Shown piece by piece: positions 52,011-64,000 of a stretch of DNA of 64,000 nt (positions are counted from its first letter, which is position 1; each line of letters begins with the position of its first letter). Origin of the DNA: Erythrocercus mccallii (lineage: Eukaryota; Chordata; Aves; Passeriformes; Dicruridae); assembly GCA_013397435.1 (NCBI GenBank), contig VZRG01000437.1, positions 402,356-466,355 of the forward strand, read 5' to 3'. Under the pieces are notes generated by a model. The model was not told the origin of the DNA. It did no database searches and worked only from the letters and a program-made list of their open reading frames with translations. Made by a program: the position numbers and the translations under genes.

Positions 52011-55000
52011 GAGAATAACAGCTCAGTATGAGGCACCATCATTTCACACAGGTGGATAAAAGGTGTAAATCATATAGGCATTTATATTAATTTTTTGCAT
52101 GGTTGAATCCTGAATATGGGAAAAAATCCCTTATTAAGGAAAAAGAATCTTATTCAGAGGTACTTGTTTCTTCAGCAACAATGTGGCACAAGTGGGTATA
52201 CAACAACAGATGCACAACATATTTATATTATTTGTAATACTAGTAATCATTATACTCTGAAAACCAGAAAGCAGCAAACACAATGCAGTTCAGGCTTCCA
52301 GACTAAAGAAAGGTATGCAGATCAGTGCAGCAGCATTTCAAAGACATCTATAGCCTCTGTGTTATTTGACATTCGGCCTGTTTTGCCCATCTCCTGAAAT
52401 CTATACTGAAAATTGTTCCTACTCCTTAGAGAAGTGTTAACGCTGAGGTTCTTTTGTGCCTGGTGCTTCTGCAGGACATGGAGCAGACCATACAAAACAC
52501 ACAGGCAGCATTATGTTGCACATTCTGTGTTCAACACACCCAGTGGCATTAGAGGCAGTAGTCAGAGAATCTAAACCAAACTGTGTCCTCTCTTTAGCCT
52601 TATCTTTGTGTTGGAGTCTCAAACTCATTCCCCAAGAATGATCTTGGGATTGCAACCGCTGTGCAAAATGGGTCACAGCTGTAAGGGCACTTTAACAGCA
52701 TACAGCTTCTTATGCACTGCATTGAATTTCTTATTCTTCAGATAAATGCACACTCTTGACTGTAAATCTAAAGCAGTGATGGAGACCATGAGCTGAAATG
52801 AACCTTACTGAGTATTTTAAAGGGATTATTAGGGAGCGAATGGGATGCAGTCATGCATGGCAATCTAGTCTTTCAAAATAAAGATCCTTAATTAGGCATA
52901 AAAGCTAGAGACTAAAGCCTACTTGATTTGCTCACATCTTAGTAAAAGAAAATATTAATCTTCAATTTAATCAAAGAATAATCATTACAAAACAAAATAA
53001 TCACCTATAGGGAAAAAAGCAGGCCACACTATAAAAGAAAGATTGACTGTAGGGCAGAGAAAAGCTTAGGAAATTTTAAACAGACAATAAAGTTAGATTC
53101 TGCTTTTCATAAATCCTGAGTATCAGCAGAGACATACATTACAGGCATACACCTGCTTATTAAGCTACTGGTGAGAACACATTCATTGCTAACCTCAAAA
53201 CAGAAATACTGTGCATTTTTAAGTTACAGCATAACATAAGAATATGATAGGAACACTTCAAGTCTATAAACAGGGCAACAGCAGCTCTTTAGAGCAGGCA
53301 AGTGATGTCTGCAGCAAATGCTGAAAAAACATACGGTTTTCTCCATCTTGCTTCCCTTAAAGAAGATAAAATACATATGTATATTATGTACATTAGACAC
53401 ATATATATAAAATAAATTTAGGTTAAGAAATTGGAGAGGTAATGCTCTCTTAAGGAGTTGTTTTCTCATTCTGCCATTTAGTGAACCTGGAATTAAGTCC
53501 TTTTCAAACAGCTCTTAGCCAATCAGTAGCAGTGTTACTGATTCTGAAGTACAACTAGTTCTGCCTGTAGCAGAGGCCTCTGTACTTGTAGCCTGCCTGT
53601 AGATTCTTGTGCTCTATACAGCCTGATTTACATGAGAGAACTGAAATGGTGAAACTATTTATATGTTATACCTATAATGGAATAAAAGACAAATGAGTTG
53701 AGTGAGTTGGAAATACACACACAGATCAGCACCAGTATCTTCAAGCCACTGTTTTATAAAGAAAGGGGTTTAAATCAAACTTGAAATCTCTTGTGTCTTT
53801 TTCTGCCTCTCACAATTGTTTCCCTTATGGCAGCAAACCCCTACCCTGCAGTCAGAATAGCATTTTGCCAACACCATACAAACAGTGAATAAAACAACCT
53901 CAGTGAAACAGGGGCCAAGAAGTGAATGCAGGCTTCTGGAAGAGTACAAGAAAATGATGCACACACCTGTGTCCTATGGTGGAAAGTCACAGGTTGGTCA
54001 GAGAGCAACACGATAAAACAGCAGTGCAGCAGCCTGGGTTTGTGTGTCTGGCTGCAGTGTGCCCATACAGCTGCCACGGTAGGAGCAGGGGGAGAGCAGC
54101 CCACGGCTGGGAACACACCCCACAGTGCCAGCCAGCCCACACAGGGTTTGGCAGTGCTGCTGTAGTACACAGCTCACAGATCCCAGGGAAACCTGCTCCA
54201 AGACAAAAAGAGGGAAATTCAACAAAACACATCTCCACTTCAGGATATCAGATTTAAGTACCCTCTGTGTGAATAGAAACCTTCAGAAAAAGCTTTTGAG
54301 TATTTTTCTTCCATTGTAAAAGGAGACTAGAGAAATTTTTGTAATCTATTTGAAAACAACATATTTCTGATAAGCATAGCAGCCAGCTGTTAACAATTTT
54401 GCAGCCAGGGTTATTTTCTTCACTGTTAGGCTTGACTGCTCACTCCTTGTGTGAAGAAACTCTGGCAAGTTTTAAATGCTTTACAGTGAATGAACAAGGA
54501 GACCATTTCTATATTTTTTTTTCAATAGAGTTACGGGAGATAAAAGGAAAAACAGGTAGCAAATATTTCTGAAATATTACATATACTGCTTGGGCATCCA
54601 ACAGTGCCCAAGTGACTGTAACCCATGAAAGTTTCTCAATAACTGGAAAATGAAGATTGATCTCAACCCAGGAAGAGGAAGCAAACTGCAGATTTTTACT
54701 GTTGGCTTTTCTTACTTCTTAGCTATTTCACGCAATTTGTCTTTGGCTCTGTGACCTCAGAAGATGTTCACGCCTCACAGTTCCCAATTGCAAGAACACA
54801 TTTTTCTGTTCAGACTTGTAATTTTTTTTTCATGTAGGTTTTATTCTTTTTCATCTCACAGTGTCTTACAGCCATGGAACTTATATCTTTTAGAGTGAAG
54901 AACTATGTTTTATTCTAGGTTGGAATTCAAATCTTATTACCACAGGATGATGTTTCCTTCTACACCGACCAACTGCTGTATTCACTGTGGGTCTATTCCC

Positions 55001-58000
55001 ATGCTATATCAAAATGAAAATAGCAGTGGGTCTGTGCAAATGGAGATATCATCCCATTCCTTTATATCAAAGTGAAAAAAATATATATAACATTCAGATC
55101 ACAGTGGAGGAGAAAAATTTTTCTTAATGCTTTCTGTCTGAAGATTTACAGACCACTACAAAAACAGCACAACTTTCTTAGGGATCTGTCCATACTAATA
55201 CTCTGTAGAAATATACACATAATCAGTTCATCTTGACATACAACTTACTTGAGAATCCTACTGCCAGTTATGAAGATGGTTAAGAAACTGGAGAGTTCCT
55301 CAGCACAGAGCCTCATGTACCTTCTCCAGTGCAATAAACTAAAGTGCAGTGCACAATAGGGACACAGATTCTCACTATCATTTTTCCATACAGCACTCCA
55401 ACAAGTTGCAGGGCCTACAGCAGACCTCACATGCAGCAGGAGGAGGTAATTTTTTTATAAGACAAACCTTGGCAAAATAGCCCACTATTTTTGGGCTTTG
55501 TGCAAAACCTTTGTGCAAAGTATGCAAGAAATGTTTTTATATGAGCGCCTAATATATTCTTAGTAGACTTGGAAATTACCTCTGCACAAAGAGCAAAGCA
55601 TGTACGCAAGAGCACAGTAAGTTGGATTCATGTGGCATTACCTTCAGCAGCCACCTACGTGTTGGCCAGTGTTTGCCCAGGTGACCCAATAAGTCTGTGG
55701 TAAAAAGGGAAGTGAATTTTTAACTTTTACAACACATTTCCTCCTGAAGATTAATTTCCCCATCAGCTACTTCAATACAAAAAACAAGATAGAAGGTGTA
55801 TTCCCTTCTGTTCCGTTAAGAGGTCTCTAAGTTTGGATAATGTGTTATTTCATTAATGAGACAAACAGCATAATATCTACAAGGAGCCCGACAGTCATAA
55901 GTTTTCAGATCAGAAAGGCTGATAGGGAACCTTGTCTCTGACAAAGTATTAATTGATAAGCCATCTCTGCATACAAAAGAAAGACTTGATTAAGGCTGAA
56001 AAGCTTATGCCTCAGGTTGGCAACTCATTACTCCTTCCATTTTGTAATCAGAAAGTAAAAGCAGAAGAGTATGTAAAGGGAGTCTTCCTAGAAATATTTT
56101 GACTAAGAAAAGTTAGAAGAGAGTTGGCAAATAATTGTTAAATAATCTCAACTCCGAAGTGCAACTTAAACACAATAATTATTTGCTAAATATTGGATTA
56201 TTTAAGTATTTGAATGTTGATATAGCTGAAGTACACAGTTTGGCTCATATTTGAAGAGAAAAACCACACAGCTAATAAATTCTGAATTGGTCAGAGTAAA
56301 AGCAGTAAAAATCTAGTTTTTCTTATAGAAACTAAATAAAATTTTATATTCTTTGATGTAAACATAATAGAGCCTTTAATTTCCCATCAGGATTGATCTT
56401 CAGTACTGTCAATAAAATTTTTCTCTGAATATAGTCTTGTAAAATTACAAGATTCTCCTCAAAAATGTCAAAGACTTACACCTTGAAGGTAAAATTACGT
56501 TTTTGTCAATAGAAAAATAATTTCTAAGCATTTTGTATGATAGGCTTTCTTATAGAAGAGGGCACCTAAGGCTTCCTCTCATATTTTTTTCTGCTGGAGT
56601 TACTTATGTCAGGTGCTTCAGTAGGAGGCAGGGTATTTGTGCAATTGTCTCTAGAGAAGGATGCTGTACCATAAAAGAAAATAATGTCTTCCAGACTCTG
56701 CTTGTTGATTAGCTTAGGTCATGAAGCTTTTTTCTTCTGCAGCACTAAAAACATAGTTTCATCTTGAGGAGGAAAATTACCTTATTCCTAGGTTCTATAT
56801 CTTCAATTTCTTTATGGGAAATATTGAAGATTCATATTTCTATTACAGCAGGTTACCAAGACAGAGAACTTCTCAGCAGCAGTAAAATCTAAACATGTCT
56901 TCTTTAGTACACTGTTTCAACCCATAAAAACACACATCTCAATACAGGAACAAGAGCAGTTTAGAGCAAGACTAGCATTCATTTTATGTGTTCTTCTCGG
57001 CCTCCTCTTTTGCAGAAATACAATACTAATGCAATGAGGTTTTCAAACTATTTCTAACATATATGGCATGATATTAGTTATTAAGATATTAGTTCGGATA
57101 ACTTCATAGTTTTGACTCATCACACCAAATTCTAAGAAATAAAAATAAAAATAATTAAACAATATATAAAAGTTCTTTAAATTATCAAAAGCACCCTCTG
57201 CTTAAAATTGCATTTTCATGTTACTGAGCCTCTCCATTCCTTACAAAAACTCCCTATTAGTTCAAAATCAGAAGAAAAAACTCACTTTCTAAACCAGTAA
57301 AACTCATTTATACCTCAGCTCCTGGAGAATGACCTATGCAACTTCACCTGAGGAAGGTTCTTTAAAACCACTTGCACCCTGCACTAATAAAGAGCTCACA
57401 GGGTCAGTGACATTGCCAGGACCAGCATCCAGGCCAGTGCCATTGCAAGGGACTAAGGGATTGGTATTCCTGTGATCATTAATACAGCCAGAAATCCCCA
57501 GCCTTTCAGCCTCCTATTCTAAAAATCCTGGAGAAGTCAGAAAACAAAAGTTTCTGAAAAGGCTGATTGGTGTTCCCCATTAATGTACGCAATCTGGAAT
57601 GTATTATCTACCCACAATTTCTGCTCCATACAGAGATCCATGGGATCGAATAAATTGGCATATAGGTACTGAAAGAGACTTTGCCTCTTAAGAGTTGCTT
57701 GTGGCAAGTGATGTAAATGTGGCTCATAAAGTGACTGGAGCGTAAAATATGACCGATTCCTCTCCTGACCTCAGCACTTAAAACACTCGGAGGTTCAGTA
57801 TAAAAAATGTGTTAATTGCAAGGTAAGTGCCCTGTCCAATGTACAGAGAAAGGAGATAGGGGAGGCACTCTAGCCAGAAGGCACTGGTACTAGAGATCAT
57901 CAGCAGCTGTGGTAAGAGAGAGATTTGTTTGGGCTGGTGTTAAAATCTACCACCATGGACATTGTGTCTGCTCACCAGCACCTCTGAAGGGGACTTGAAT

Positions 58001-58423
58001 CCTGTTGTTTGAATAAAGTAGCAGAAGGCTGTATCCTCCCTGCTTTGCTTGCTGTCTGACATAATCTATGTCTGTTCAGAAGATTATTTTGGGAGCAATG
58101 CCAGCAACACTGCTATACTCAGTTGAGGTTGTTCTAAACCAACACCATCACAACTCCACATCTCTAGAGCTGACATAAAATAGCATAAAATGTTCTCTTA
58201 TAAGGTGCAGAGCATGTGTGATGTTTATAGTGTTCTCCTGGTGTTTGTACAAGGGTGATACATGTATGTATACAATGCGATGGGAAGAAAAGGTCTGCAG
58301 ACACTGCATTTTTTCTTTTGCTCTTCTAACTAACTCGCTATCATTGTATCTGAGAACTTCTGCAACACAATACTGTGAGTATTCTTCAATATTCTATACT
58401 ATGGTAAAATCATGTTAGTGCTT
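52011..58423. other. Anonymous sequence, no gene seen
   Basis: No supportable gene. A GC-richer patch at 54000-54200 gives several overlapping frames on both strands, none recognisable. At about 57955-58045 a 'cagcacctctgaaggggact' block with an AATAAA near 58012 is faintly LTR-like but too weak to call. Confidence 0.5.
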
Positions 58424-59552
58424 GATGCTGTTGTGGTTTGACGCTAGTCAAACACCAGGCACCCGCCAAAATCACTCACTTGCCCTCCCCTCCTACAGCT
58501 GGGCAGAGGAGAGGAAAAAAATTAAAATTAAACTGGGAGAAAACACTCCAAGGGCAAAACAGGCTCACCTTAGAGCTACAAAGTGAGTTTATTACAATAA
58601 AATCAGAGAAGGATAATAAGAAGTAAAATAATACCTTAAAAACACCTTTCCTTTCCCCAAGCCCTCCCTCCTTCCCACCGCCAGCGCAGAGAAGCAGGGC
58701 TGTGAGGGTTTGGTCAGTTCATCACCTGAGGTTTTCTGCAGCTGCTGCTCAGGGAGAGGAGTCCTTCCCCTGTGAGACCAGGGGGTCCCTCCCACCGGAG
58801 ACAGTGCTCTGTGAACTTCCCCAGCCTGGTTCCAACCTCACAAGCACCAGCCCTCCCAAAACTGCTGCGGCGCGGGTCACTCTGCCACGGGGTGCAGCCC
58901 CCCAAGGACAGGCTGCTCCAGCCTGGGAGCAGGGAACCTCCCTCTGCTGGGTCTCCCACAGGATCACAGCCTCCTCCTCAGGCATCCACCTGCCCCAGCA
59001 TGGGCACCTCTCTCACAGGCTGTGCAGGGATCTCTGCATCCCCCGTGGATCCCCACGGGCTGTGGGTGGATCTCTGCATCCCCCGTGGATCCCAAGGGCT
59101 GTGGGTGGATCTCTGCATCCCCCGTGGATCCCCATGGGCTGTGGGTGGATCTCTGCATGCCCCTGCCCCGGGCTGCAGGGACACAGCTGCTTCACCATGG
59201 TCTTCCCACAGCCTGCAGAGGAATCTTGTTTCCAGCACCTGGAGCAGCTCCTCCCCTCCTTCTGCACTGACCTTGGTGTCTCCACGTTATTTCCTTCACA
59301 TGTTCTCACCTCCTCTTTTCTGGCTAGGAAAAAAAACCTGTGCATGCTTTATTTTGTTTTGATTTTCTTCTTAAATCTGTTATCACAGAGGCATTACCAT
59401 CCCCTCTAATTGGCCCAGCCTCTAGCAGCATGTCCGTCCTCAGAGCCAGCAGGGACCGACTCTGCCAGATGATGGAAACTTCCCACAGCTTCTCACAGAA
59501 GCCTCTGTGCCCCCACCACCAAAACCAGGCTGTGCAAAACCAACACAAATGC
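58424..59552 (-). mobile_element. ERVL-type solo LTR, minus strand, with near-perfect target duplication
   Basis: Read on the minus strand the LTR starts 'tgtgttggttttgcac' (ending at 59547 on the + strand) and ends 'caaaccacaaca' (starting at 58429), 1119 bp. Flanks are 'gatgc' (58424-58428) and 'aatgc' (59548-59552), a 5-bp duplication with one difference, as expected for ERVL. The minus-strand AATAAA lies at 58588-58593. The interior contains GC-rich 40-bp repeats (59028-59150) and the 'tgctgggg...ggctgtgatcctgtggg' phrase also seen in the LTR at 29593-30632. Frames of 235 and 196 codons on the + strand are antisense artefacts of the GC-rich U3. No retroviral genes remain. Confidence 0.88.
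59028..59160. repeat. 40-bp tandem repeats inside the 58-kb LTR
   Basis: Three units of 39-40 bp starting 'ggatctctgcatcccccgtg', plus a partial fourth. They are nearly identical to each other (a few changes in 'ccccacgg', 'cccaagg' and 'ccccatgg'). This degree of identity points to recent unit duplication within the LTR lineage. Confidence 0.93.
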
Positions 59553-60024
59553 CTGCTGAATAAAGAATCCTATCCCAAAATTGATGTAATGCATACACAA
59601 GCATCCTCCCACTAGTAATTACAAAGGGTTTTATTCTTGTTTGGTTGATTTCTAGGTTGCTTGCCTTGGTTTTTAAACACAGCCAAAGGGAATTAAAGGA
59701 CTGTTGTATAATAAATTTCAAACCATGAGTATTCAGCAGAGAAATAGATATTTTAAAACATTTATATCCTGGATTAACCAGGGAAAAATCTTACTTCTTT
59801 AAGGAACAAGAGTACTTCTCAAATATTTATCCACTGCTGCTGCATAGCAGGTTAGAAACAAACTTTTGCAGAGCTTCTAAATTTCTCACTTAGAGAGATA
59901 ATGGCACAGTTTGTGAGCTTAAAAGAGAATAGTTAAACTATGCTGTTTTAATTACATTGCTTTTGTAAAGTTAATCTTTATTCTTATTGCAATTAAGTGC
60001 ATTTTAGGAAAAAAAGTGTCTATG
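59553..60024. other. Anonymous AT-rich spacer
   Basis: About 470 bp between the LTR and the next CR1. Nothing recognised. Confidence 0.55.
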
Positions 60025-61303
60025 GCACATGCAAGATGAGGAGGTGATCCAAGACAGCCAGCACGGCCTTACTACAAGCAGATCATTCCTGACTAATGTA
60101 GTGGTGTTTTGTGATGGGGTGACTGCAGCAGTCTGAAAGGGAACACTGACCAAAGTCACCCACCTAGACTTCTGTAAGGCCTTTGAGACGGTCTGACATG
60201 ACATGCCTATCTCCAAACTGGAGAGACGTGGATTGGAAGGGGAGACTGTTCAGTGGATAAGGAATTGGTTGTCTGGATGCAGTCAGTGGCTCTGTGCCCA
60301 GATGGAGACCAGTGATGAGTGGTGTCCCTCAGGGCTCTCTTGGTACTCAGGCACTTCAGTATCTTTGTCAGTGACAGAGGCAGTGGCACCAAGGGCACCC
60401 TCAGTACATCTGCAGGTGACAGGATGCTGAGCAGCGCGGGTGACACTACAGAAAGATGGGATGCCATCCAGGGGCACCAGGACAAGCTTGAGAAATGGGC
60501 CAGTGGGAGTCTTATGAAATCCCATAAAGCCAAGGGCAAGATTCTGCACCTGGATTAGGGCAATCCCAGCAGACATGAGTACAGAACTGGAGACAAATTC
60601 ACTGAAAAGGACTTGGAGGTTCTCATGGCTGAAAAGACGGATTTGACCCAGCAATGTACCCTTGCATCCCAGAGTGCCGAACGTGTCCTGGGCTGCATCC
60701 AGAGCAGTGTGGGCAGCAGGGCCAGGGAGGGGATTCTGCCCCTCTGCTCTGCTCTGCTGAGAGCCCACCTGCAGGGCTGCATCCAGCTCTGGGCTCACAG
60801 CACAGGAGAGACATGGACCTGCTGGAACACAGGGACCTGTGGCCAGAGAAGGCCACAAAAATTATCTAAGGACTGAAGCACGTCTCCTGTGAGGACAGGC
60901 TGAGACAGCTGGGGGTGTTCAGCCTGGAGAAGAAAAGGCTCTGTAGAGACATTATAGCTCCTTCCAGTGCTTAAAGGGCACTTATAAGAAGGCTTCTCAA
61001 GAGTATAGGGGCAAGTGATAAGACAAGGGAGAATGGCCCTAAGCTGAAGAAGGCTAACTTTAGATTAGCCATAGGGGAGGAACTCTTTACCGTGAGGGTG
61101 ATGAGGCACTGGAACAGAGAAGCTTTCCCAGAAGGTTTCCCAGAGAAGCTGTGGATGCCTCATCACTGGAGGTTTTCAAGATCAGGTTGGAATGGGCTTT
61201 GAGCAACCTCGCCCAGTGAGAGATGTTCCTGCCCATGCCAGGGAGGTTGGAACCACTTGATCTTTAAAGTTCCTTCCAAACCAAACCATTCTAAGATTCT
61301 ATG
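60025..61303 (+). mobile_element. CR1 LINE, 5'-truncated, decayed
   Basis: Plus-strand CR1 beginning in the reverse-transcriptase region ('DSQHGLTTSRSFLTN' frame near 60050). It continues through a 'TSAGD' remnant of the FADD box near 60411-60420 and a conserved GC-rich block at 60680-60790, to a 3' end with 'ccattctaagattctatgga' (61284-61303). Stops and frame breaks abound, so it is non-autonomous. It belongs to the same broad subfamily as the copy at 1990-3786, with which it shares a nearly identical 108-bp block. Confidence 0.93.
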
Positions 61304-64000
61304 GATTTGACAACTTTCATGTGAAAAAACCCGTCTATGATCCTGGGGGCTTATCCACAAACTTATGAAGTTTCTTTCCTACCTGTTCCTCATATCACAA
61401 ATATAAGTTTTTGTATTAGCCAAACTAAAGATAATATTGAGCTCTTATTTGGCTTCTTAAATAACTAGTCTGTACATGCCATTTGCCAGAACATTATTAT
61501 AAAAGGCTATTCTATAAACTTAGCCAACCAATTTACATTTCTTTCCCTCATGTACCTCTTCCAGACTTTGAACCAAGTAATTCTCCATTTTAGAAACCCT
61601 ACCTGCCATCTTCTACCTTCTCTTCTTTTAAAACCCTCTTCAAAATGCTCTTGCTTAATCAGACCTGAAAATGCTAGCCTGCCCTTTTAAGATATAGTAT
61701 GGCAATTTATTTTTGTTAAACCTCTAAATAATGTAACTCATCTATGCCACAATATGAAGTGGCTCATTGCCACTTTCTCACATTCTAGTAGTAGTAATTC
61801 TAGACTTCTAAGTGTTTTTTTATTCTCTCATTTTTCAGCTGACTTTTATCATGGAATGCCATTCTGTGAAGTTTAATTATCTGAAAAAGTGTTTGCTAGG
61901 ACCAAACATTGGTATGCACAAGACCTGAATAAAATATTGCCTTTGTCAGAAAGAACTAATAGAAGAACTCTGATTTTCAAAGACAAATATTTGCAGTATT
62001 ATGATGTTTAGTCTATAGAAAAGTCCACACATTTTTGTAGTCTTCCATCAGAGCCATTTGAAACTTGCTCTTGTTTCAGATCTGAAGGGGCCCTGCATGG
62101 AAAATAGTTAAGCCATTTTTTTCCAATGCTACCATCAATGTCCAAAGGATACTCTCTCTCTCAAGAGTCCTGCTTTTCTCATACCTTTATCACAACATTG
62201 CTGCAAGACTTCCAGTTTAAGTACAAAACCGCAGTATTTAAAAAAGAAATTAGAAAGACATAAGATGAAAATGTTACTGCCATAGAAAGTTTAACACCGC
62301 ATACACATTTTGTGTTCCTTGGTCAAGCTGGCAACTAAACACACTGCTCATGCATACTTTGTAACATCTGTGCAAACACTGCTGTAGGTCTTGACCCTTT
62401 AAGGATTTTGTGGCATTTTTTTATGGATTTCTCTGCATTTACTAACCAAAATCCATGTATAATATGCTCCTATACAAGCATGCTGTGTTTCTCCAGAAAC
62501 CTCCTCAACAGCCATTCCCAAGAACTGGGGAGAAGAAACATGCCTATAACCTACTCATCTCTGAGCACCACCTCTGAGCAGAGCTACTGAATACTCTAGC
62601 CCAGAATAAAATACTCAACAACTTACAAATACAGCAGTAAATATGCTCAGCTCATACCATCAAGGACTCACTCAAACCCTGTATGGTGTCATGAGCCTTC
62701 TTTGGTCTTACTTACTAACACACTGGAAATTATGGTTTAGTAGGAGACTATTTTCTGGGAGGCTAAACCAAACAGGAAAATAGTGAGGTGACTCTCTTCC
62801 AAAAACTACGTCTTTAACATATACAGTTTTCATAATAATGCATGTGTAATTAAAAATACAGGGGCACTCCAGACAGGATTTCCTTTCCTTGCTATAAAGG
62901 ACATTTAGGGAAGATTTGCCTTCTGGACACGTTGAAGAATTTCATACACTAGAGATGATTTCTAGTAGAGAAATAAGACAGAAGAGATAGTGGCAATGAT
63001 TTTACCCTCATCTACATTTACAGATCAAAAACATTTTCTTATTCATAAATTTCAACTGCCTTCCTTGTAAGTCAATGAAAATGTGAGGACTCAGCCCTTG
63101 CTCAAATTTCCATCTAGCACCCAGAATTCATGGCTGCATATTGGACTACAGTTGGCTTTGTTTTTCTGAGGAAAATCCCAGGTTTTATCTTCTTTTTCTT
63201 GAACTGAAGATCAAAGAAAGCCAGAAAAACTGCAATGTTATAGGGGTAAGAACTGAAATGCACACTGACTCTTTGTGCTTCATAGTGTGGAAGTGATAAT
63301 TATTCCTTATTTTACTGAGTAAGAATCCAGCATATGCCATGTAACAGAGACAGATTTACATCAAGCTACAGTGCAATGTAAGGGAAGCTCTGTGGCTCAG
63401 TAGTACTTTTCCATTGGCTATTTTTATATTAAGAGTCTCATGCATGCTGCAAAGTTATAAACTGAAATATACTAATAGATTGCAAAATTTTCTGTTCTAG
63501 GCTTGATTCAAAGGTAACACCACTCACATCTCCTTGCCTCACACAACTGTTATTTTGACAGAGATACACCAGACCACAAAGGAAATACAAAATTTCACCA
63601 TCCAGTCCCCCACAAGAGGCCTGGCCACTTTGTTGACTTGTGCAGCATTAGGTTAAGCATAGACAAAGCATTCCACTTTTACCAAGAAACAGGACAAGTT
63701 TCCATGGCTATTATCCTAGATATCTCCACCTGTTAGCTCTGTTGGTTTTCTGATTGTGCTAATACAAAACAAACTCCTCCTCATCAGGGATCGTTAAAAA
63801 AAGAGTGATGTATGAGTTACCAGACATGATGCAAAGTTTATAAGGTGAGAAACTTTACGGTTTCCCTAGCTTTAATCACAAAATTCATACAGAGGCATAA
63901 TGAAAATGAATAATAAGCTGCCACAAATTATCAGAAATCTTATGTGACTGCCTGTATAAAAAAAATCTTGAAAGAGGAAGATTAAGAAAAATTATTTGTA
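61304..64000. other. Anonymous sequence to window end, no gene seen
   Basis: No recognisable gene, RNA gene or mobile element. Open frames are short and unremarkable. Confidence 0.5.

Noticed and set aside
53926..54257. Several overlapping frames on both strands in a GC-richer patch
   Set aside because: Simultaneous opening of many frames reflects base composition; none shows a known motif.
57955..58045. Faint LTR-like R/U5 block with AATAAA
   Set aside because: Too short and diverged to define ends or family.
58702..59409. 235-codon open frame on the + strand, with a 196-codon partner frame at 58772-59362
   Set aside because: It lies wholly within the minus-strand ERVL LTR. Its repeated peptide comes from the 40-bp DNA repeats, and several frames are open together because the DNA is GC-rich.
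60283..60858. 191-codon minus-strand frame
   Set aside because: Antisense of a plus-strand CR1; the codons mirror the GC-rich CR1 block.

Overview
This window looks like bird nuclear DNA, most likely from a songbird (Passeriformes). It is AT-rich and has no bacterial-style gene packing. It carries several CR1 LINE fragments, many single long terminal repeats (LTRs) of avian endogenous retroviruses (ERVL and ERVK types), and one short SINE with a tRNA-like head and a CR1-like tail, a design known from passerine genomes. The organism is inferred from repeat families recognised by eye; no database search was run.

No protein-coding gene can be supported. All open frames are short (longest 235 codons). 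The long ones are by-products of repeats: the antisense strand of an LTR, a polypyrimidine tract, or CR1 reverse-transcriptase remnants. The window is best read as a gene desert or the inside of a large intron. Eight of the nine LTRs lie on the + strand, which would fit an intron of a minus-strand gene, but the sample is small.

Layout: 1-2 kb anonymous; 2.0-3.8 kb CR1 (+); 3.8-8.7 kb anonymous with a 58-bp tandem duplication; 8.7-10.7 kb a nested LTR pair; 10.7-22.3 kb anonymous apart from an old CR1 trace near 16.7-17.1 kb, an alternating purine-pyrimidine microsatellite at 19.45 kb and a 110-base gap at 21.35 kb; 22.3-23.2 kb CR1 (-); 24.5-25.0 kb ERVL-like LTR; 29.6-30.6 kb old ERVL LTR; 32.4-33.2 kb complete ERVK-like solo LTR with a 6-bp target duplication; 36.0-36.3 kb truncated ERVL LTR; 43.8-43.9 kb tRNA/CR1 SINE; 45.0-45.7 kb complete CpG-rich solo LTR with a 5-bp target duplication; 46.1 and 47.1 kb two (GGGAA)n arrays, the second touching a 13-base gap; 51.6-52.0 kb probable LTR remnant; 58.4-59.5 kb ERVL LTR (-) with 40-bp internal repeats; 60.0-61.3 kb CR1 (+).

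The most interesting spot is 8695-10723. A 765-bp solo LTR with an exact 5-bp duplication sits inside an older LTR. The older LTR's distal ~1 kb is strongly depleted of G but not of C on the + strand (about 83 G against 133 C in 9841-10620). That pattern fits APOBEC-type G-to-A editing of retroviral cDNA before integration. The younger nested LTR does not show it.
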